Assembly: GCF_003417065.2 (NCBI RefSeq)
Contig: NZ_QVLT01000004.1
Location: 124,001 to 188,000, forward strand
Reading direction: 5' to 3'
Length of the DNA: 64,000 nt
From: Hymenobacter lapidiphilus
GTDB taxonomy: Bacteria > Bacteroidota > Bacteroidia > Cytophagales > Hymenobacteraceae
A model generated the notes under the pieces. That model saw only the letters and a program-made list of their open reading frames with translations, was not told the DNA's origin and made no database searches. Positions 27,418-36,029 of this stretch are shown here, piece after piece. The translations under genes and the position numbers were made by a program. Position 1 is the stretch's first letter. Each line of letters opens with the position of its first letter.

Positions 27418-28872
27418 CTACCTCCAAACCGGAGGCAACAGGTCAATCCAGCCGTCTTCGCTCACCACCACGGCCAGTACTGGGTAGCGGCTGCTTTCTA
27501 CGTAGCGTAGCACCGAGTTGTAGCGCGAGCCGCGGCTGGAGTCGCCTTTCTCGGTGGCCAAACCGTCGAGAATGGCCCCAATGGCGTGGCAGGTGCCGCT
27601 CGGCTCGATGAGCACGGCCCCGTCGATGTTGGTGACCAGGCGCAGCACTGAGGGCGTCATCAGGCGTGGCGTTACGCGGAAGCACTGCGGTGAGAGCCGG
27701 ACGGCCTCCTGCGCCGCGCCCTCCGAAATCAGCAGAATGGTGCCGTGTTCCTGCTTGGCGGCGTTCAGTGTCAGCTCCCACAGGTAGGCAATGCCGGCCG
27801 CATCAAGCGCCGGGAAAATGCGGCCCACGGCTTTGGTGAAGTTGCCTTCGTCGATGGTGCCCTGCGGCAGGCGTGGCGTGTTCGACACCACTTTCATCAT
27901 GCGGTGCCCGTCGTGGCTCAGCTCCCAGCTGTAGTGCTTGGTGAAATGCACCGTGAACAGCGGTTCGTACTGCGCATCGTCGGGCTCCACGAGGTAGCCC
28001 AGCCCGAATACGTCGGTGGCATCGGTAATGAGTGCGTGGCGGTCCTCACTCAGCTCCAGTAGCTTACGAATGCGGCGGTGGTCGCGCAACGGCACCGGCG
28101 TATCGAGCATAAGTACCGGCACCACGGCCGGGTGGTTGCGCCTCGAGATGAGCATCGTCCCCACGCCCTCGTCGCCTTCGTGGCGCAGGGCTGCCACGCC
28201 GTTGCAGGCGTCATAGAGACCGTGGCTGCCGGCGGCAGCGCGCAGCATAAACCGGCGGCCGGCGGCGCGCAGCACCTCGTTGTAGTCGCGGTTGAGCACC
28301 AGCCGATCATCGTCGGCGTGGTCGGATTCGCGCAGGGCCCGCGAGGCGTCGAGCAGGAGCTCTTCGATGGTGGCGGCCAGCAGCGCGGCCGGGCGGTTGG
28401 GCACGGTCGGCCCGGGCAGGGCGTAGTAGTTGTGGTAGGCCTCGGCCGAAAGCTGCAGCACAATCAGCACCTGGTAGCCGCCCGTGCTCACGGGCGTCGA
28501 GCAGAAGCTTACCCGGTCTTCCTGGCGCCGGGCTACCAACTCGTGCAGGGTGTGCTCGGTGGCGCGGCGCAGCAGCTCGTACCAGCGCTGCTTTTCGTAA
28601 CGGTCATGGTCGAGCTGGTGCAGATGGTACACCACTTCGCGGGGGCCATCGGGCTCAAGGGCCACGGCGTGGTCTTTCACGGCCGCAAAATCGGGGCCGG
28701 CGTAGCGGTGGTTCTGCGGCTCGATGAGTACAGCCTGGGGCTCGTCGGTTTCGCGGGCTGAGGCAATTCCAAGCAGAAAAATCTCCGGCTTCAGCGCCCG
28801 GTCGAGCAGGTTAAATACGCCATCGGCGAACAGCTGTGCGGATACGCGAAACAGGCTTTGGTTTTCCCACAT
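27418..28872 (-). CDS. DisA_N/DACNV-type protein (putative diadenylate cyclase)
   Basis: 484 residues from ATG 28872. The C-terminal 130 residues show a diadenylate-cyclase-like fold: NIDGAVLIEPSGTCHAIGAILDG (the DGA motif), then SSRGSRYNS in place of the usual GTRH/RHR, then YPVLAVVVSEDGWIDLLP (the vSE.G.i block). The larger N-terminal part matches the uncharacterised sensor-like region found with these domains (DACNV). Diadenylate cyclases make c-di-AMP from two ATP. Since the RHR block is altered, activity is uncertain. GC-rich and monocistronic. Confidence 0.75.
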   Translation of the reverse strand: MWENQSLFRVSAQLFADGVFNLLDRALKPEIFLLGIASARETDEPQAVLIEPQNHRYAGPDFAAVKDHAVALEPDGPREVVYHLHQLDHDRYEKQRWYELLRRATEHTLHELVARRQEDRVSFCSTPVSTGGYQVLIVLQLSAEAYHNYYALPGPTVPNRPAALLAATIEELLLDASRALRESDHADDDRLVLNRDYNEVLRAAGRRFMLRAAAGSHGLYDACNGVAALRHEGDEGVGTMLISRRNHPAVVPVLMLDTPVPLRDHRRIRKLLELSEDRHALITDATDVFGLGYLVEPDDAQYEPLFTVHFTKHYSWELSHDGHRMMKVVSNTPRLPQGTIDEGNFTKAVGRIFPALDAAGIAYLWELTLNAAKQEHGTILLISEGAAQEAVRLSPQCFRVTPRLMTPSVLRLVTNIDGAVLIEPSGTCHAIGAILDGLATEKGDSSRGSRYNSVLRYVESSRYPVLAVVVSEDGWIDLLPPVWR

Positions 28873-29071
28873 AGGGGCAGCGGGCAGAACGTGGAGGGCG
28901 GAAAGGGGCAGGTACGCAAAAAGCTTACCGAAAGATAGGTTTTGCCGGCCCGCAGCCGCAACCTTCACGCTCCGGGCGGGTTAGCAACAGGCGGCGCGGC
29001 TTTTGCCCGGCTGCCGATAATACCGTATCTTCCGTAACGATTTAGTTTTTCCACCGCTCAGCTCCAGCCCC

Positions 29072-29329
29072 ATGTTCATCGATCTGGTTATTGCGGGCCT
29101 GTTTGCCATGTCGCTGGTTCCGCTGATAACCGGGTATTGCGCCTATAGCTACGGCCGCTCGTTCTGGCTGTGGTTTGCGCTGGGGCTGCTGCTGCCCATC
29201 GTGTCGTATTTCGTGCTCTTCGCCCTCATCCTGCGTCAGCAGCTCGACCACGGCCAGCGCCTGCTCAACGAAGCCAAAGCTCTGCTTGCCGAAGCCGAAG
29301 AAGTTGCGCGCGCGGAGCGGGAAAAGTAA
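29072..29329 (+). CDS. small membrane protein
   Basis: 85 residues. Two hydrophobic helices (about 5-22 and 30-52) are followed by a charged amphipathic tail (QLDHGQRLLNEAKALLAEAEE). No family recognised. It converges with the flavoprotein gene, whose stop lies 5 bases beyond its own. Confidence 0.6.
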   Translation: MFIDLVIAGLFAMSLVPLITGYCAYSYGRSFWLWFALGLLLPIVSYFVLFALILRQQLDHGQRLLNEAKALLAEAEEVARAEREK

Positions 29330-29333
29330 GTGG

Positions 29334-30569
29334 CTAAGGGGTATTCCCAAGCCAGCGCAATATGCCGCGGGCGGCCCAGGCGCCAGTACTGAAACAGCCC
29401 TGCAGCAGATAGCCGCCGGTAGGCGCTTCCCAGTCGAGCATTTCGCCGGCCACGAAGGTGCCAGGCCGGGCCCGCAGCATCAGGTGCTCGTCGAGGGCTT
29501 CCCAGGCCACGCCGCCAGCCGTGCTGATGGCCTCATCGAGCGGGCGCAGGCCAGTTATAGGTATCGGCAGGGCCGAAAGCAGGGCGGCGGCTTCGGCGGG
29601 CGCGGCCGGAAATGCTGCCGGGCCCAGCTCGCGCAGCAGCGTTGGCACCGGCGAACCCAGGCGCAGTGCTTCGCCCAGAAACGAAGCCACGGATTTGCCC
29701 GGCTTGCGCCGGGCCAGCTTATCCAGCAGCTGCGCCGGGCTCAGATCGGGTTTGAGGTGCAGATGCAGCAGGGCCGGGACCCCGGTGGCCAGGGCGGCCC
29801 GCAACTGCGGCGTGAGGGCGTACACCGGCGTGCCTTCGATGCCATAGTCGGTGAGCATGATTTCTCCGTGCACCGTGGCCCCGCCGCAGCTTAGGGCTAT
29901 GTTTTTGAGCGGTTGCCGGCCCACCTTCGCCCGAAAAAACTCTGACCAGGCTACTCCGGCCCCGCAGTTGCCGGGTACAAAGGGTACTACCGGCACCCCG
30001 GCGCGCTCCAGCTCGGGCAGCCAGGCACCGTCGGAGCCGGTTTTGGCCCAGCTGGCGCCGCCCAGCGCCAGCAGCGTGGCGGCGGGCTGCACGGTGGTGT
30101 TCTCGCCGGTGGCTTCGTTGCGTAGGTGCAAGGCACCGTCGGGGCCGAAGCCCAGCCAGCGGTGACGCACATGCAACTCTACGCCCAGCGCCTGTAGGTG
30201 TGCCACCCAGGCGCGCAGCAGGTCGGCGGGTTTGTGGTGCGCCTGCGGAAATACCCGGCCGCTGGTGCCCACGAAAGTGCTGATGCCCAATTCGGTGGCC
30301 CAGGCGCGCAGATGAGTGGGGGAGAAGTGGGCCAGGAAGCCAGTGAAATCGGGGGCGCGGGCAGCGTAGCGGGCAGCGAAGGGGGCGGCGTCTTCGGCAT
30401 TGCTCAGGTTGAAGCCCCCGTGCCCGGCCACTAGAAACTTGCGGCCTACTGTGGCCTGGGCTTCGTAAAGGCGCACCCGGCAGCCCGCTTCGGCCAGGCG
30501 CTGGGCGGCCAGCAAGCCTGCCGGCCCACCCCCCACTACGGCTACTTCTTTCCCCAAAAGCTGTTGCAT
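29334..30569 (-). CDS. NAD(P)/FAD-dependent oxidoreductase, HI0933/YhiN type
   Basis: 411 residues. The N-terminus has the FAD dinucleotide motif VAVVGGGPAGLLAAQRLAEAG, then GRKFLVAGHGGFNLSN, characteristic of the HI0933-like flavoproteins. A central insert and the C-terminal AGEMLDWEAPTGGYLLQGCFSTG complete the fold. Biochemical function of the family is not settled. Length is normal. Confidence 0.88.
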   Translation of the reverse strand: MQQLLGKEVAVVGGGPAGLLAAQRLAEAGCRVRLYEAQATVGRKFLVAGHGGFNLSNAEDAAPFAARYAARAPDFTGFLAHFSPTHLRAWATELGISTFVGTSGRVFPQAHHKPADLLRAWVAHLQALGVELHVRHRWLGFGPDGALHLRNEATGENTTVQPAATLLALGGASWAKTGSDGAWLPELERAGVPVVPFVPGNCGAGVAWSEFFRAKVGRQPLKNIALSCGGATVHGEIMLTDYGIEGTPVYALTPQLRAALATGVPALLHLHLKPDLSPAQLLDKLARRKPGKSVASFLGEALRLGSPVPTLLRELGPAAFPAAPAEAAALLSALPIPITGLRPLDEAISTAGGVAWEALDEHLMLRARPGTFVAGEMLDWEAPTGGYLLQGCFSTGAWAARGILRWLGNTP

Positions 30570-30711
30570 AAGGCAAAGGTACGCTGCGCGCCTATGCAGA
30601 CTCAGCTCAAGCGGCGGGCCCGCGCTACCGCCGTCGAAAGCGTATCTTCGCCGTTCCGGGTTTTCTCAACCCCGGCCAACCGCCCCCTATTCCGGCTCGT
30701 ATAGCCGGAAT

Positions 30712-30719
30712 TACTTTTG
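30712..30719 (+). promoter_or_regulatory. -7 box of the CPA1 antiporter gene
   Basis: TACTTTTG fits TAnnTTTG and lies 16 bases before the ATG at 30736, implying a leader of about ten bases. Confidence 0.5.
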
Positions 30720-30735
30720 GGCCAAGCTTCACTCT

Positions 30736-31923
30736 ATGGGTTCTTATACCATTCTTATTGGCCTCAGCCTGGCCATTATTCTTTCTTACCTCTTCGACCT
30801 GATAGCCCGCGCCACCAAAGTGCCGTCGGTACTCATGCTGCTGCTCACGGGTATTGCCCTGCGCCAGGCCGCCGATTACTTCGAGTTTACGTTCGTTGCG
30901 CCTAAAGTAATTCTTGAAATATTCGGAATTATTGGCCTGATTATGATTGTGTTGGAAGGAGCGCTCGACTTGAAAATAACCCGCGAAAAATTTCCACTTA
31001 TCCGGCGTTCCTTCTTCGCGGCCGTGCTCATGCTGGTCGTGCAGTCGCTGGCAATTGCCCTGATTCTGCACTACTGGCTGGGGGTTAATTTCCAGAGCTG
31101 CCTCGTGAATGCCATTCCGTTGGCCGTTATCAGTTCGGCCATTGCCATTCCCAGCGTAGCGGGTCTCACGGGCGAAAAGCAGGAGTTCATCATCTACGAG
31201 AGCACCTTTTCCGATATTCTGGGCATTATGCTCTTCAACTTCGCCCTGCAGGCTAACTTCGGCCAGGGCATGTCGGTGGCCACGTTCGGGCTCGATGTAA
31301 TAGCCGTGGCCCTGGTGGCCATTGCAAGCACTGCCGCGCTCATCTTCCTGCTCGACCGCATCCGGCTGCACGTCAAGTTCTTCCTGATTCTGGCCTTCCT
31401 GATTCTGCTCTACAGCGTGGCCAAAAATCTGCACCTGTCGTCGTTGGTGCTGGTGCTGGTGTTCGGGCTGGCCGTCAACAACGCCGAGCAGTTCATGGTG
31501 GGGCCCATCAAAAAATGGTTTAACCCCGCCCGTCTCACCGAAGAGTTGCACCAGCTGCGCAGCATCACGGCCGAATCGGCCTTCCTGATCCGCACGTTCT
31601 TCTTTCTGCTCTTCGGCTACAGCATTACGGTCAGCAAGCTCATGAGCCCGCAGCTGCTGATTCAGGGCTTCATTATCGTGGTGGCCCTCACGGCTATCCG
31701 TTATTTCTACCTGCGCTTCATTGCCAAAACCGACCTGATTCCGGAGCTTTTTATCGCCCCGAAAGGCCTCATTACGGTGCTGCTGTTCTATAGTATCCCG
31801 CAACAGCACCTCATTGGCGAAGTCTCCGAAAACATCCTCTTCATCGTTATTCTGTTCACCGGCGTGCTGATGATGGTGGGCCTGCTCATGAGCCGCGAGG
31901 AACCTGCCATCGGGGAGTACTGA
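30736..31923 (+). CDS. CPA1-type cation/proton antiporter
   Basis: 395 residues with 11 to 12 hydrophobic helices and little else. The region IGLIMIVLEGALDLKITREKF and SSAIAIPSVAGL match the Na+/H+ exchanger fold; the usual ND pair of the ion site is not seen as such. It exports Na+ or K+ against protons across the inner membrane. No C-terminal regulatory domain is present, unlike longer family members. It ends at a 23-bp hairpin. Confidence 0.8.
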   Translation: MGSYTILIGLSLAIILSYLFDLIARATKVPSVLMLLLTGIALRQAADYFEFTFVAPKVILEIFGIIGLIMIVLEGALDLKITREKFPLIRRSFFAAVLMLVVQSLAIALILHYWLGVNFQSCLVNAIPLAVISSAIAIPSVAGLTGEKQEFIIYESTFSDILGIMLFNFALQANFGQGMSVATFGLDVIAVALVAIASTAALIFLLDRIRLHVKFFLILAFLILLYSVAKNLHLSSLVLVLVFGLAVNNAEQFMVGPIKKWFNPARLTEELHQLRSITAESAFLIRTFFFLLFGYSITVSKLMSPQLLIQGFIIVVALTAIRYFYLRFIAKTDLIPELFIAPKGLITVLLFYSIPQQHLIGEVSENILFIVILFTGVLMMVGLLMSREEPAIGEY

Positions 31924-31941
31924 CGATTCAGAAGTGAGCTA

Positions 31942-32016
31942 TAAGAAGCGAGAGGTGATTTTTCGTTCTGGCATCCCTAACGGGCCGTCAGAAGAAAAAT
32001 CACCTCTCGCTTCTTA
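31942..32016. terminator. 23-bp perfect inverted repeat between convergent genes
   Basis: Arms 31942-31964 and 31994-32016 pair perfectly around a 29-base loop. It lies between the antiporter gene and the end of marC and can terminate both. Confidence 0.7.
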
Positions 32017-32034
32017 ATATCTCCTGGCTTCTCC

Positions 32035-32595
32035 CTAAAAATTCGTTTTAAACAGCTTGATGGCAATGGCCAGCAGGATGACGCCGAACACGCGGCGCAA
32101 AATGTCCTCGCCTGCTTTGCCGAGTTTGCGCTCAATCCAGGGCGAGCTTTTGATGACCAGGTACACGAAAACCAGGTTCACAAGCACGCCGGCCAGCACA
32201 TTGGGCAGCGCGTAGGCGGCCCGCAGCGAGAGGAGCGTGGTCATGGTGCCGGCGCCCACAATAAGCGGGAAGGCCAGCGGCACAATCGAGCCCGTGCCCG
32301 CCGCCGGATCGTGCCGGAACAGCTCGATGCCCAGAATCATTTCCATCCCAATAAGGAAGATAATGATGGCACCGGCCAGGGCAAACGACTGGAAATCAAC
32401 CCCGAAGAGCGATAGAATGCTCTGACCCACAAACAGGAAGCTCACCATCAGTATGCCCGCCACAATGGTGGCCTTCTCGGCATTTACGTCGCCTTCGCGC
32501 TGCCGAATCTGGATGATAATGGGCACCGAGCCCAGAATATCGATGATGGCGAACAGCGTGAGCGTAACTGAAGCAATTTCCTTGAGACTAAACAT
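32035..32595 (-). CDS. MarC-family membrane protein
   Basis: 186 residues with six hydrophobic helices. The start TLFAIIDILGSVPIIIQIRQ and the GTGSIVPLAFPLIVGAGTMTT block are the MarC/UPF0056 signatures. Family function is unknown despite the antibiotic-resistance name. Length is close to that of the family. Confidence 0.88.
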   Translation of the reverse strand: MFSLKEIASVTLTLFAIIDILGSVPIIIQIRQREGDVNAEKATIVAGILMVSFLFVGQSILSLFGVDFQSFALAGAIIIFLIGMEMILGIELFRHDPAAGTGSIVPLAFPLIVGAGTMTTLLSLRAAYALPNVLAGVLVNLVFVYLVIKSSPWIERKLGKAGEDILRRVFGVILLAIAIKLFKTNF

Positions 32596-32760
32596 GAATC
32601 ACAGATGGTGCAGATGGTGCTGATAACGCAGATCCGTTCTGAGCCGCGGATTCGTGCTTTCAATGATTTCGTTCTTCCGGCAGATTCGTTCTGGTGTAGG
32701 GGCGAAGGAGGTTAATCGAACGAATCCGCCGCATCCCATCATCTGCACCGTCTGTGATTC
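32596..32760. repeat. imperfect inverted repeat between marC and the aminotransferase gene
   Basis: 21-base arms (32596-32616, 32740-32760) pair with one mismatch; a further GCGGATTCGT/ACGAATCCGC pair lies inside. It resembles the palindromic spacers elsewhere in the host region. Confidence 0.55.
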
Positions 32761-33826
32761 AGGAGAACTCCCTGGCGAAGAACTGCACAAGCTGCTCGAA
32801 GGCGGCGTCGGGGATGGCGGGGAAGTTGGCGATGCGCAGGCTGGTGGCTTTCAGGTCGCCGTAGCCGCTGCCGATGTATAGGTTCTGGGCTAGGGCGCGG
32901 CGCCTTACTTCCTCGATAAGGGCGGGAGCGGCCTGTAGACCTATTACGGTGTAGGAGCGGGTTTCGGGGTTGGTAACCAACGGCCGGAGCTGGGTGGCCT
33001 GGTCGAAGTAATCGTAGAGCTTGGTGGCCCGCTCGACGACGTGCTGGTGGATAGTTTTGATGGGCGGGTTGTCGTGGATGGAGCGGCTCAGCATGTAGAT
33101 TCCCAGCACGTTGGGCGTGTGGGTGGTCTGGAAGTTGAGCATCTTCTCGTACTGGTCGGCCAACGAGTTGTAGTGGCCGCGCTCCTTCAACTGGCGCACC
33201 CGCTCGATGGCCCGCGGCGAGAGCACCATGACCGAAAGGCCCGCCGGCAGCCCGAAGCACTTCTGCACCGACGCGTACCAGATGTCGCCCTTGATGTACT
33301 TGAGCTGCACCCCAGCCATCGACGAGGTGGCATCGACGGCCAGCAGGGCCCTGGGCGGCAGGCGGTTGTATAAGTTGAGGATGATGCCGTCGCGCAGCTG
33401 GGTGGTCGTGGAGGTTTCGTTCTGGGTGATGCACACCAGGTCGGTCTGCTGGTCGAGGCCCGGCAGCCGGTCGGCGTCGGGCACCTCATCAATCCCGAAT
33501 TTCAGGCCTGCCGATGCCGGGCGCAGGGCCTTGGCGGTTTCGTACCACTTCTGGCCGAAAGCGCCGTTGTAGAGGTGGAAACTTTTGGTGGGCGTGAGGC
33601 TCTGGGCCAGCACTTCCCAGCATTCGGTGGCCGAGCTGAGGAAGAAAATGGTGTAGTCCTGCGGGATGTGGAGCTTGGCTTTGAGCTCCTGCACCGTCTG
33701 GCGCATCAACTGCACAAACTTCTCGCCCCGGTGCGGCGCCGAAAGCCAGCCCTCATCAAAGGCATCCTGTAGATACTGGCGCACCTGCGGATACACCTGC
33801 GAAGGCCCGGGATTGAACGTATACAT
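32759..33826 (-). CDS. class V aminotransferase, SerC-like
   Basis: 355 residues from ATG 33826, where the family's NPGPSQVYP N-terminus begins. SVQKCFGLPAGLSVMVLS holds the PLP-binding lysine. SerC-type enzymes convert 3-phosphohydroxypyruvate to phosphoserine; the alanine-glyoxylate branch is an alternative. Bacteroidota carry a related form annotated as phosphoserine transaminase-like, and this fits it. Neighbouring genes give no further clue. Confidence 0.82.
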   Translation of the reverse strand: MYTFNPGPSQVYPQVRQYLQDAFDEGWLSAPHRGEKFVQLMRQTVQELKAKLHIPQDYTIFFLSSATECWEVLAQSLTPTKSFHLYNGAFGQKWYETAKALRPASAGLKFGIDEVPDADRLPGLDQQTDLVCITQNETSTTTQLRDGIILNLYNRLPPRALLAVDATSSMAGVQLKYIKGDIWYASVQKCFGLPAGLSVMVLSPRAIERVRQLKERGHYNSLADQYEKMLNFQTTHTPNVLGIYMLSRSIHDNPPIKTIHQHVVERATKLYDYFDQATQLRPLVTNPETRSYTVIGLQAAPALIEEVRRRALAQNLYIGSGYGDLKATSLRIANFPAIPDAAFEQLVQFFAREFS

Positions 33827-33918
33827 AACGGCGGATTGCTTGGAAAGGAAATGCAAAGGTAGGAAAGGGAATGAGGGCCAAAGGGGTAAACGCGAGATAT
33901 CCGCGCCCTCGCGCTGCC

Positions 33919-34365
33919 TTACACCCGAAACCCCATGCGCTTGGGGCGCTGGCCGTCGAGGTAGTGCAGGGCCAGCCGGTAGCTTTCCAGCCCAAAGCCG
34001 CTGATGCTGCCGGCGCAGTGGCGGCCCAGCAGGCTGCGCTGCCGGAACTCCTCGCGGGCATGCAGGTTGCTCAGGTGCACCTCGATTACCGGCGAGCCAA
34101 TGGCGGCTACCGCGTCGGCCAGCGCCACGCTAGTGTGGGTGAAGCCGCCGGCGTTGAGCACGATGCCGTGGTAGCTGAAACCCACTTCGTGCAGCTTGTC
34201 AATGAGGCCGCCCTCGTGGTTGCTCTGGAAATACACCAACTCGAACTGCGGGAAAGCCTCCACCAGTTCGGGCAGGTAGTCTTCGAACGAGCGGGTGCCG
34301 TAGATGCCGGGCTCGCGCCGGCCCAGCAGGTTGAGGTTGGGGCCGTTGAGCAGCAGGATTTGCAT
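33919..34365 (-). CDS. aroQ: type II 3-dehydroquinate dehydratase
   Basis: 148 residues, the usual length. GPNLNLLGRREPGIYG carries the catalytic arginine and tyrosine, NAGGFTHTSVALADA is the substrate loop, and PVIEVHLSNLHAREEFR holds the catalytic histidine. It removes water from 3-dehydroquinate in the shikimate pathway in the cytoplasm. Divergent from xerD, with a long inverted repeat between them. Confidence 0.95.
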   Translation of the reverse strand: MQILLLNGPNLNLLGRREPGIYGTRSFEDYLPELVEAFPQFELVYFQSNHEGGLIDKLHEVGFSYHGIVLNAGGFTHTSVALADAVAAIGSPVIEVHLSNLHAREEFRQRSLLGRHCAGSISGFGLESYRLALHYLDGQRPKRMGFRV

Positions 34366-34394
34366 AGGGTTGGGAGTATTATAAGGCTTAGGGA

Positions 34395-34529
34395 CAAAGG
34401 AACGTCATTCTGAGCAGAGCGAAGAATCTCGTGTGCCAAAGCAAATCATACCGTTAGGTACACCCGTCTAGCGTCGGGAATAGCATTGCACGCGAGATTC
34501 TTCGCTCTGCTCAGAATGACGTTCCTTTG
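34395..34529. repeat. 37-bp perfect inverted repeat between aroQ and xerD
   Basis: Arms 34395-34431 and 34493-34529 are perfect complements with a 61-base loop. The arm starts CAAAGGAACGTCATTCTGAG and ends in a GAAGAATCTCG. It lies between divergent genes, so it is not a terminator by position and probably belongs to a dispersed palindromic family. Confidence 0.75.
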
Positions 34530-34566
34530 CCTGCCCTCACCCCAAAGCCTCCCCAACCGCCCGCCC

Positions 34567-35469
34567 ATGTCGCCCTGGAATCTTGCCATTAAACAGTTTG
34601 AGGGCTACCTGCAGCTCGAAAAGTCGTTGTCGGCCAACTCGGTGGAGGCCTACGCCCGCGACGTGCATAAGCTGCGCCAGTACTTGGAGCTGGAGCGGCT
34701 GCCGGCTTCGCCCCAGCAGGTAACCACCCGCCTGCTGCGCGACTTTCTGACCTGGCTGGGCGGTATGGGCCTGGAGGCCACCTCGCAGGCGCGCACGCTC
34801 TCGGGCATCAAGGCCTTCTACCGCTTCCTGATCATGGAAGATATGCTTTCCATCGACCCCACCGACACGCTGGAAGCGCCCAAAACCGGCCGCAAGCTAC
34901 CCGACACACTCACCTATATTGAAATTGAGCAGCTGCTGGCCGCCATCGACCTGAGCACGCCCGAAGGCACCCGCAACCGGGCAATTTTGGAAGTGCTCTA
35001 CAGTTCGGGCCTGCGCGTGAGCGAGCTCACCGGCCTGCGCCTTTCCAACCTCTACGCCGACCAGGGCTTTGTGCGCGTAACGGGCAAGGGCAACAAGGAG
35101 CGGCTGGTGCCCATCGGCCGCGACGCGCTCAAACACCTGGGTTTCTACCTGCAGGGCATCCGCGCCCACCTCGACATCAAGCCCGGCCACGAAGACACCG
35201 TATTTCTCAACAAGCGTGGCACGGGCCTTTCCAGGGTGATGATTTTTCACATCATCAAGGCTGCCGCCGAAAAGGCGGGCATCGCCAAGAGCATCAGCCC
35301 GCACACGTTCCGCCATAGCTTTGCTACCCATTTAATCGAGGGCGGGGCCGATTTGCGGGCCGTACAGGAAATGATGGGCCACGAAAGCATCACGACCACC
35401 GAAATCTACACCCACCTCGACCGCGACTATCTGCGCCAGGTTATCACCCAATTCCATCCGCGCAGCTAA
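34567..35469 (+). CDS. xerD: XerD tyrosine recombinase
   Basis: 300 residues from ATG 34567. The N-terminal SAM-like core-binding domain (about 1-95) is complete. The catalytic domain has SSGLRVSEL (R), GKGNKERLVPIG (K), SPHTFRHSFATHL (H-x-x-R), MGHESITTTEIYTHLD (H and Y). With XerC it resolves chromosome dimers at dif, activated by FtsK, whose gene lies 2.5 kb downstream. Normal length. Confidence 0.93.
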   Translation: MSPWNLAIKQFEGYLQLEKSLSANSVEAYARDVHKLRQYLELERLPASPQQVTTRLLRDFLTWLGGMGLEATSQARTLSGIKAFYRFLIMEDMLSIDPTDTLEAPKTGRKLPDTLTYIEIEQLLAAIDLSTPEGTRNRAILEVLYSSGLRVSELTGLRLSNLYADQGFVRVTGKGNKERLVPIGRDALKHLGFYLQGIRAHLDIKPGHEDTVFLNKRGTGLSRVMIFHIIKAAAEKAGIAKSISPHTFRHSFATHLIEGGADLRAVQEMMGHESITTTEIYTHLDRDYLRQVITQFHPRS

Positions 35470-35490
35470 AGTGCCTGTGGCCGGCCGCAT

Positions 35491-35916
35491 TCAGTGGGCC
35501 GTTTGCTGCCTGCACGCTGCCAGCCAGTCGTTGGCTTCCGCCAGCAGGTCGAAAATCTGAATCTCAAACTGGGTGAATAAGTGGTGAGTGGGCGTGCCCA
35601 GAAAAGTGGTGGCCAACGTGCCTCCTCGCACCACGTGGGCCACATACTGCACACCGGCCTGGGCCGCAGCCGGCGCCCAGCGCTGCGCCAGCCACAGCAA
35701 CGAATCGAACCAGGGGCCCTGCAGGTCGGTGTTGTCATTGAGCAGGCACTGGCAGGGGTGATGATGCATAATATCGAGTGCGGCTTTGGCTCCTTCGTAG
35801 GCCAGCGGCCCCGTTATGGTGCCCTGCCAGGTAACGGTCAGCTGCTTCTGACCCGGCAAGTAGCGCAACCGGCAATAGTCAGGGCTTTCGGGACTGGACA
35901 GTAGTTGCTCTACCAT
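35491..35916 (-). CDS. STAS/SpoIIAA-like protein
   Basis: 141 residues, no signal. It reads as an alpha/beta sandwich: CRLRYLPGQKQLTVTWQGTI then AYEGAKAALDIM...CLLNDNTDLQGPW. Such proteins are common in Bacteroidota and resemble SpoIIAA/STAS domains, whose usual role is binding partners or lipids; the exact family is uncertain. It converges with xerD, 21 bases apart. Confidence 0.6.
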   Translation of the reverse strand: MVEQLLSSPESPDYCRLRYLPGQKQLTVTWQGTITGPLAYEGAKAALDIMHHHPCQCLLNDNTDLQGPWFDSLLWLAQRWAPAAAQAGVQYVAHVVRGGTLATTFLGTPTHHLFTQFEIQIFDLLAEANDWLAACRQQTAH

Positions 35917-36029
35917 GAGAAAAAGCCTAAAATATGAGGAAATTATTTTAACGAGCGAAGAGCTGGTCAGGATGCCTTTTGCCGCAAAAAGGCAGCTACT
36001 TTTACGGCCCTGTTCCTGCCGCTGCTTTC

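Noticed and set aside
30625..31809. 394-codon minus-strand frame across the antiporter gene
   Set aside because: Antisense shadow of a membrane protein, rich in His, Gln and Glu as such shadows are.
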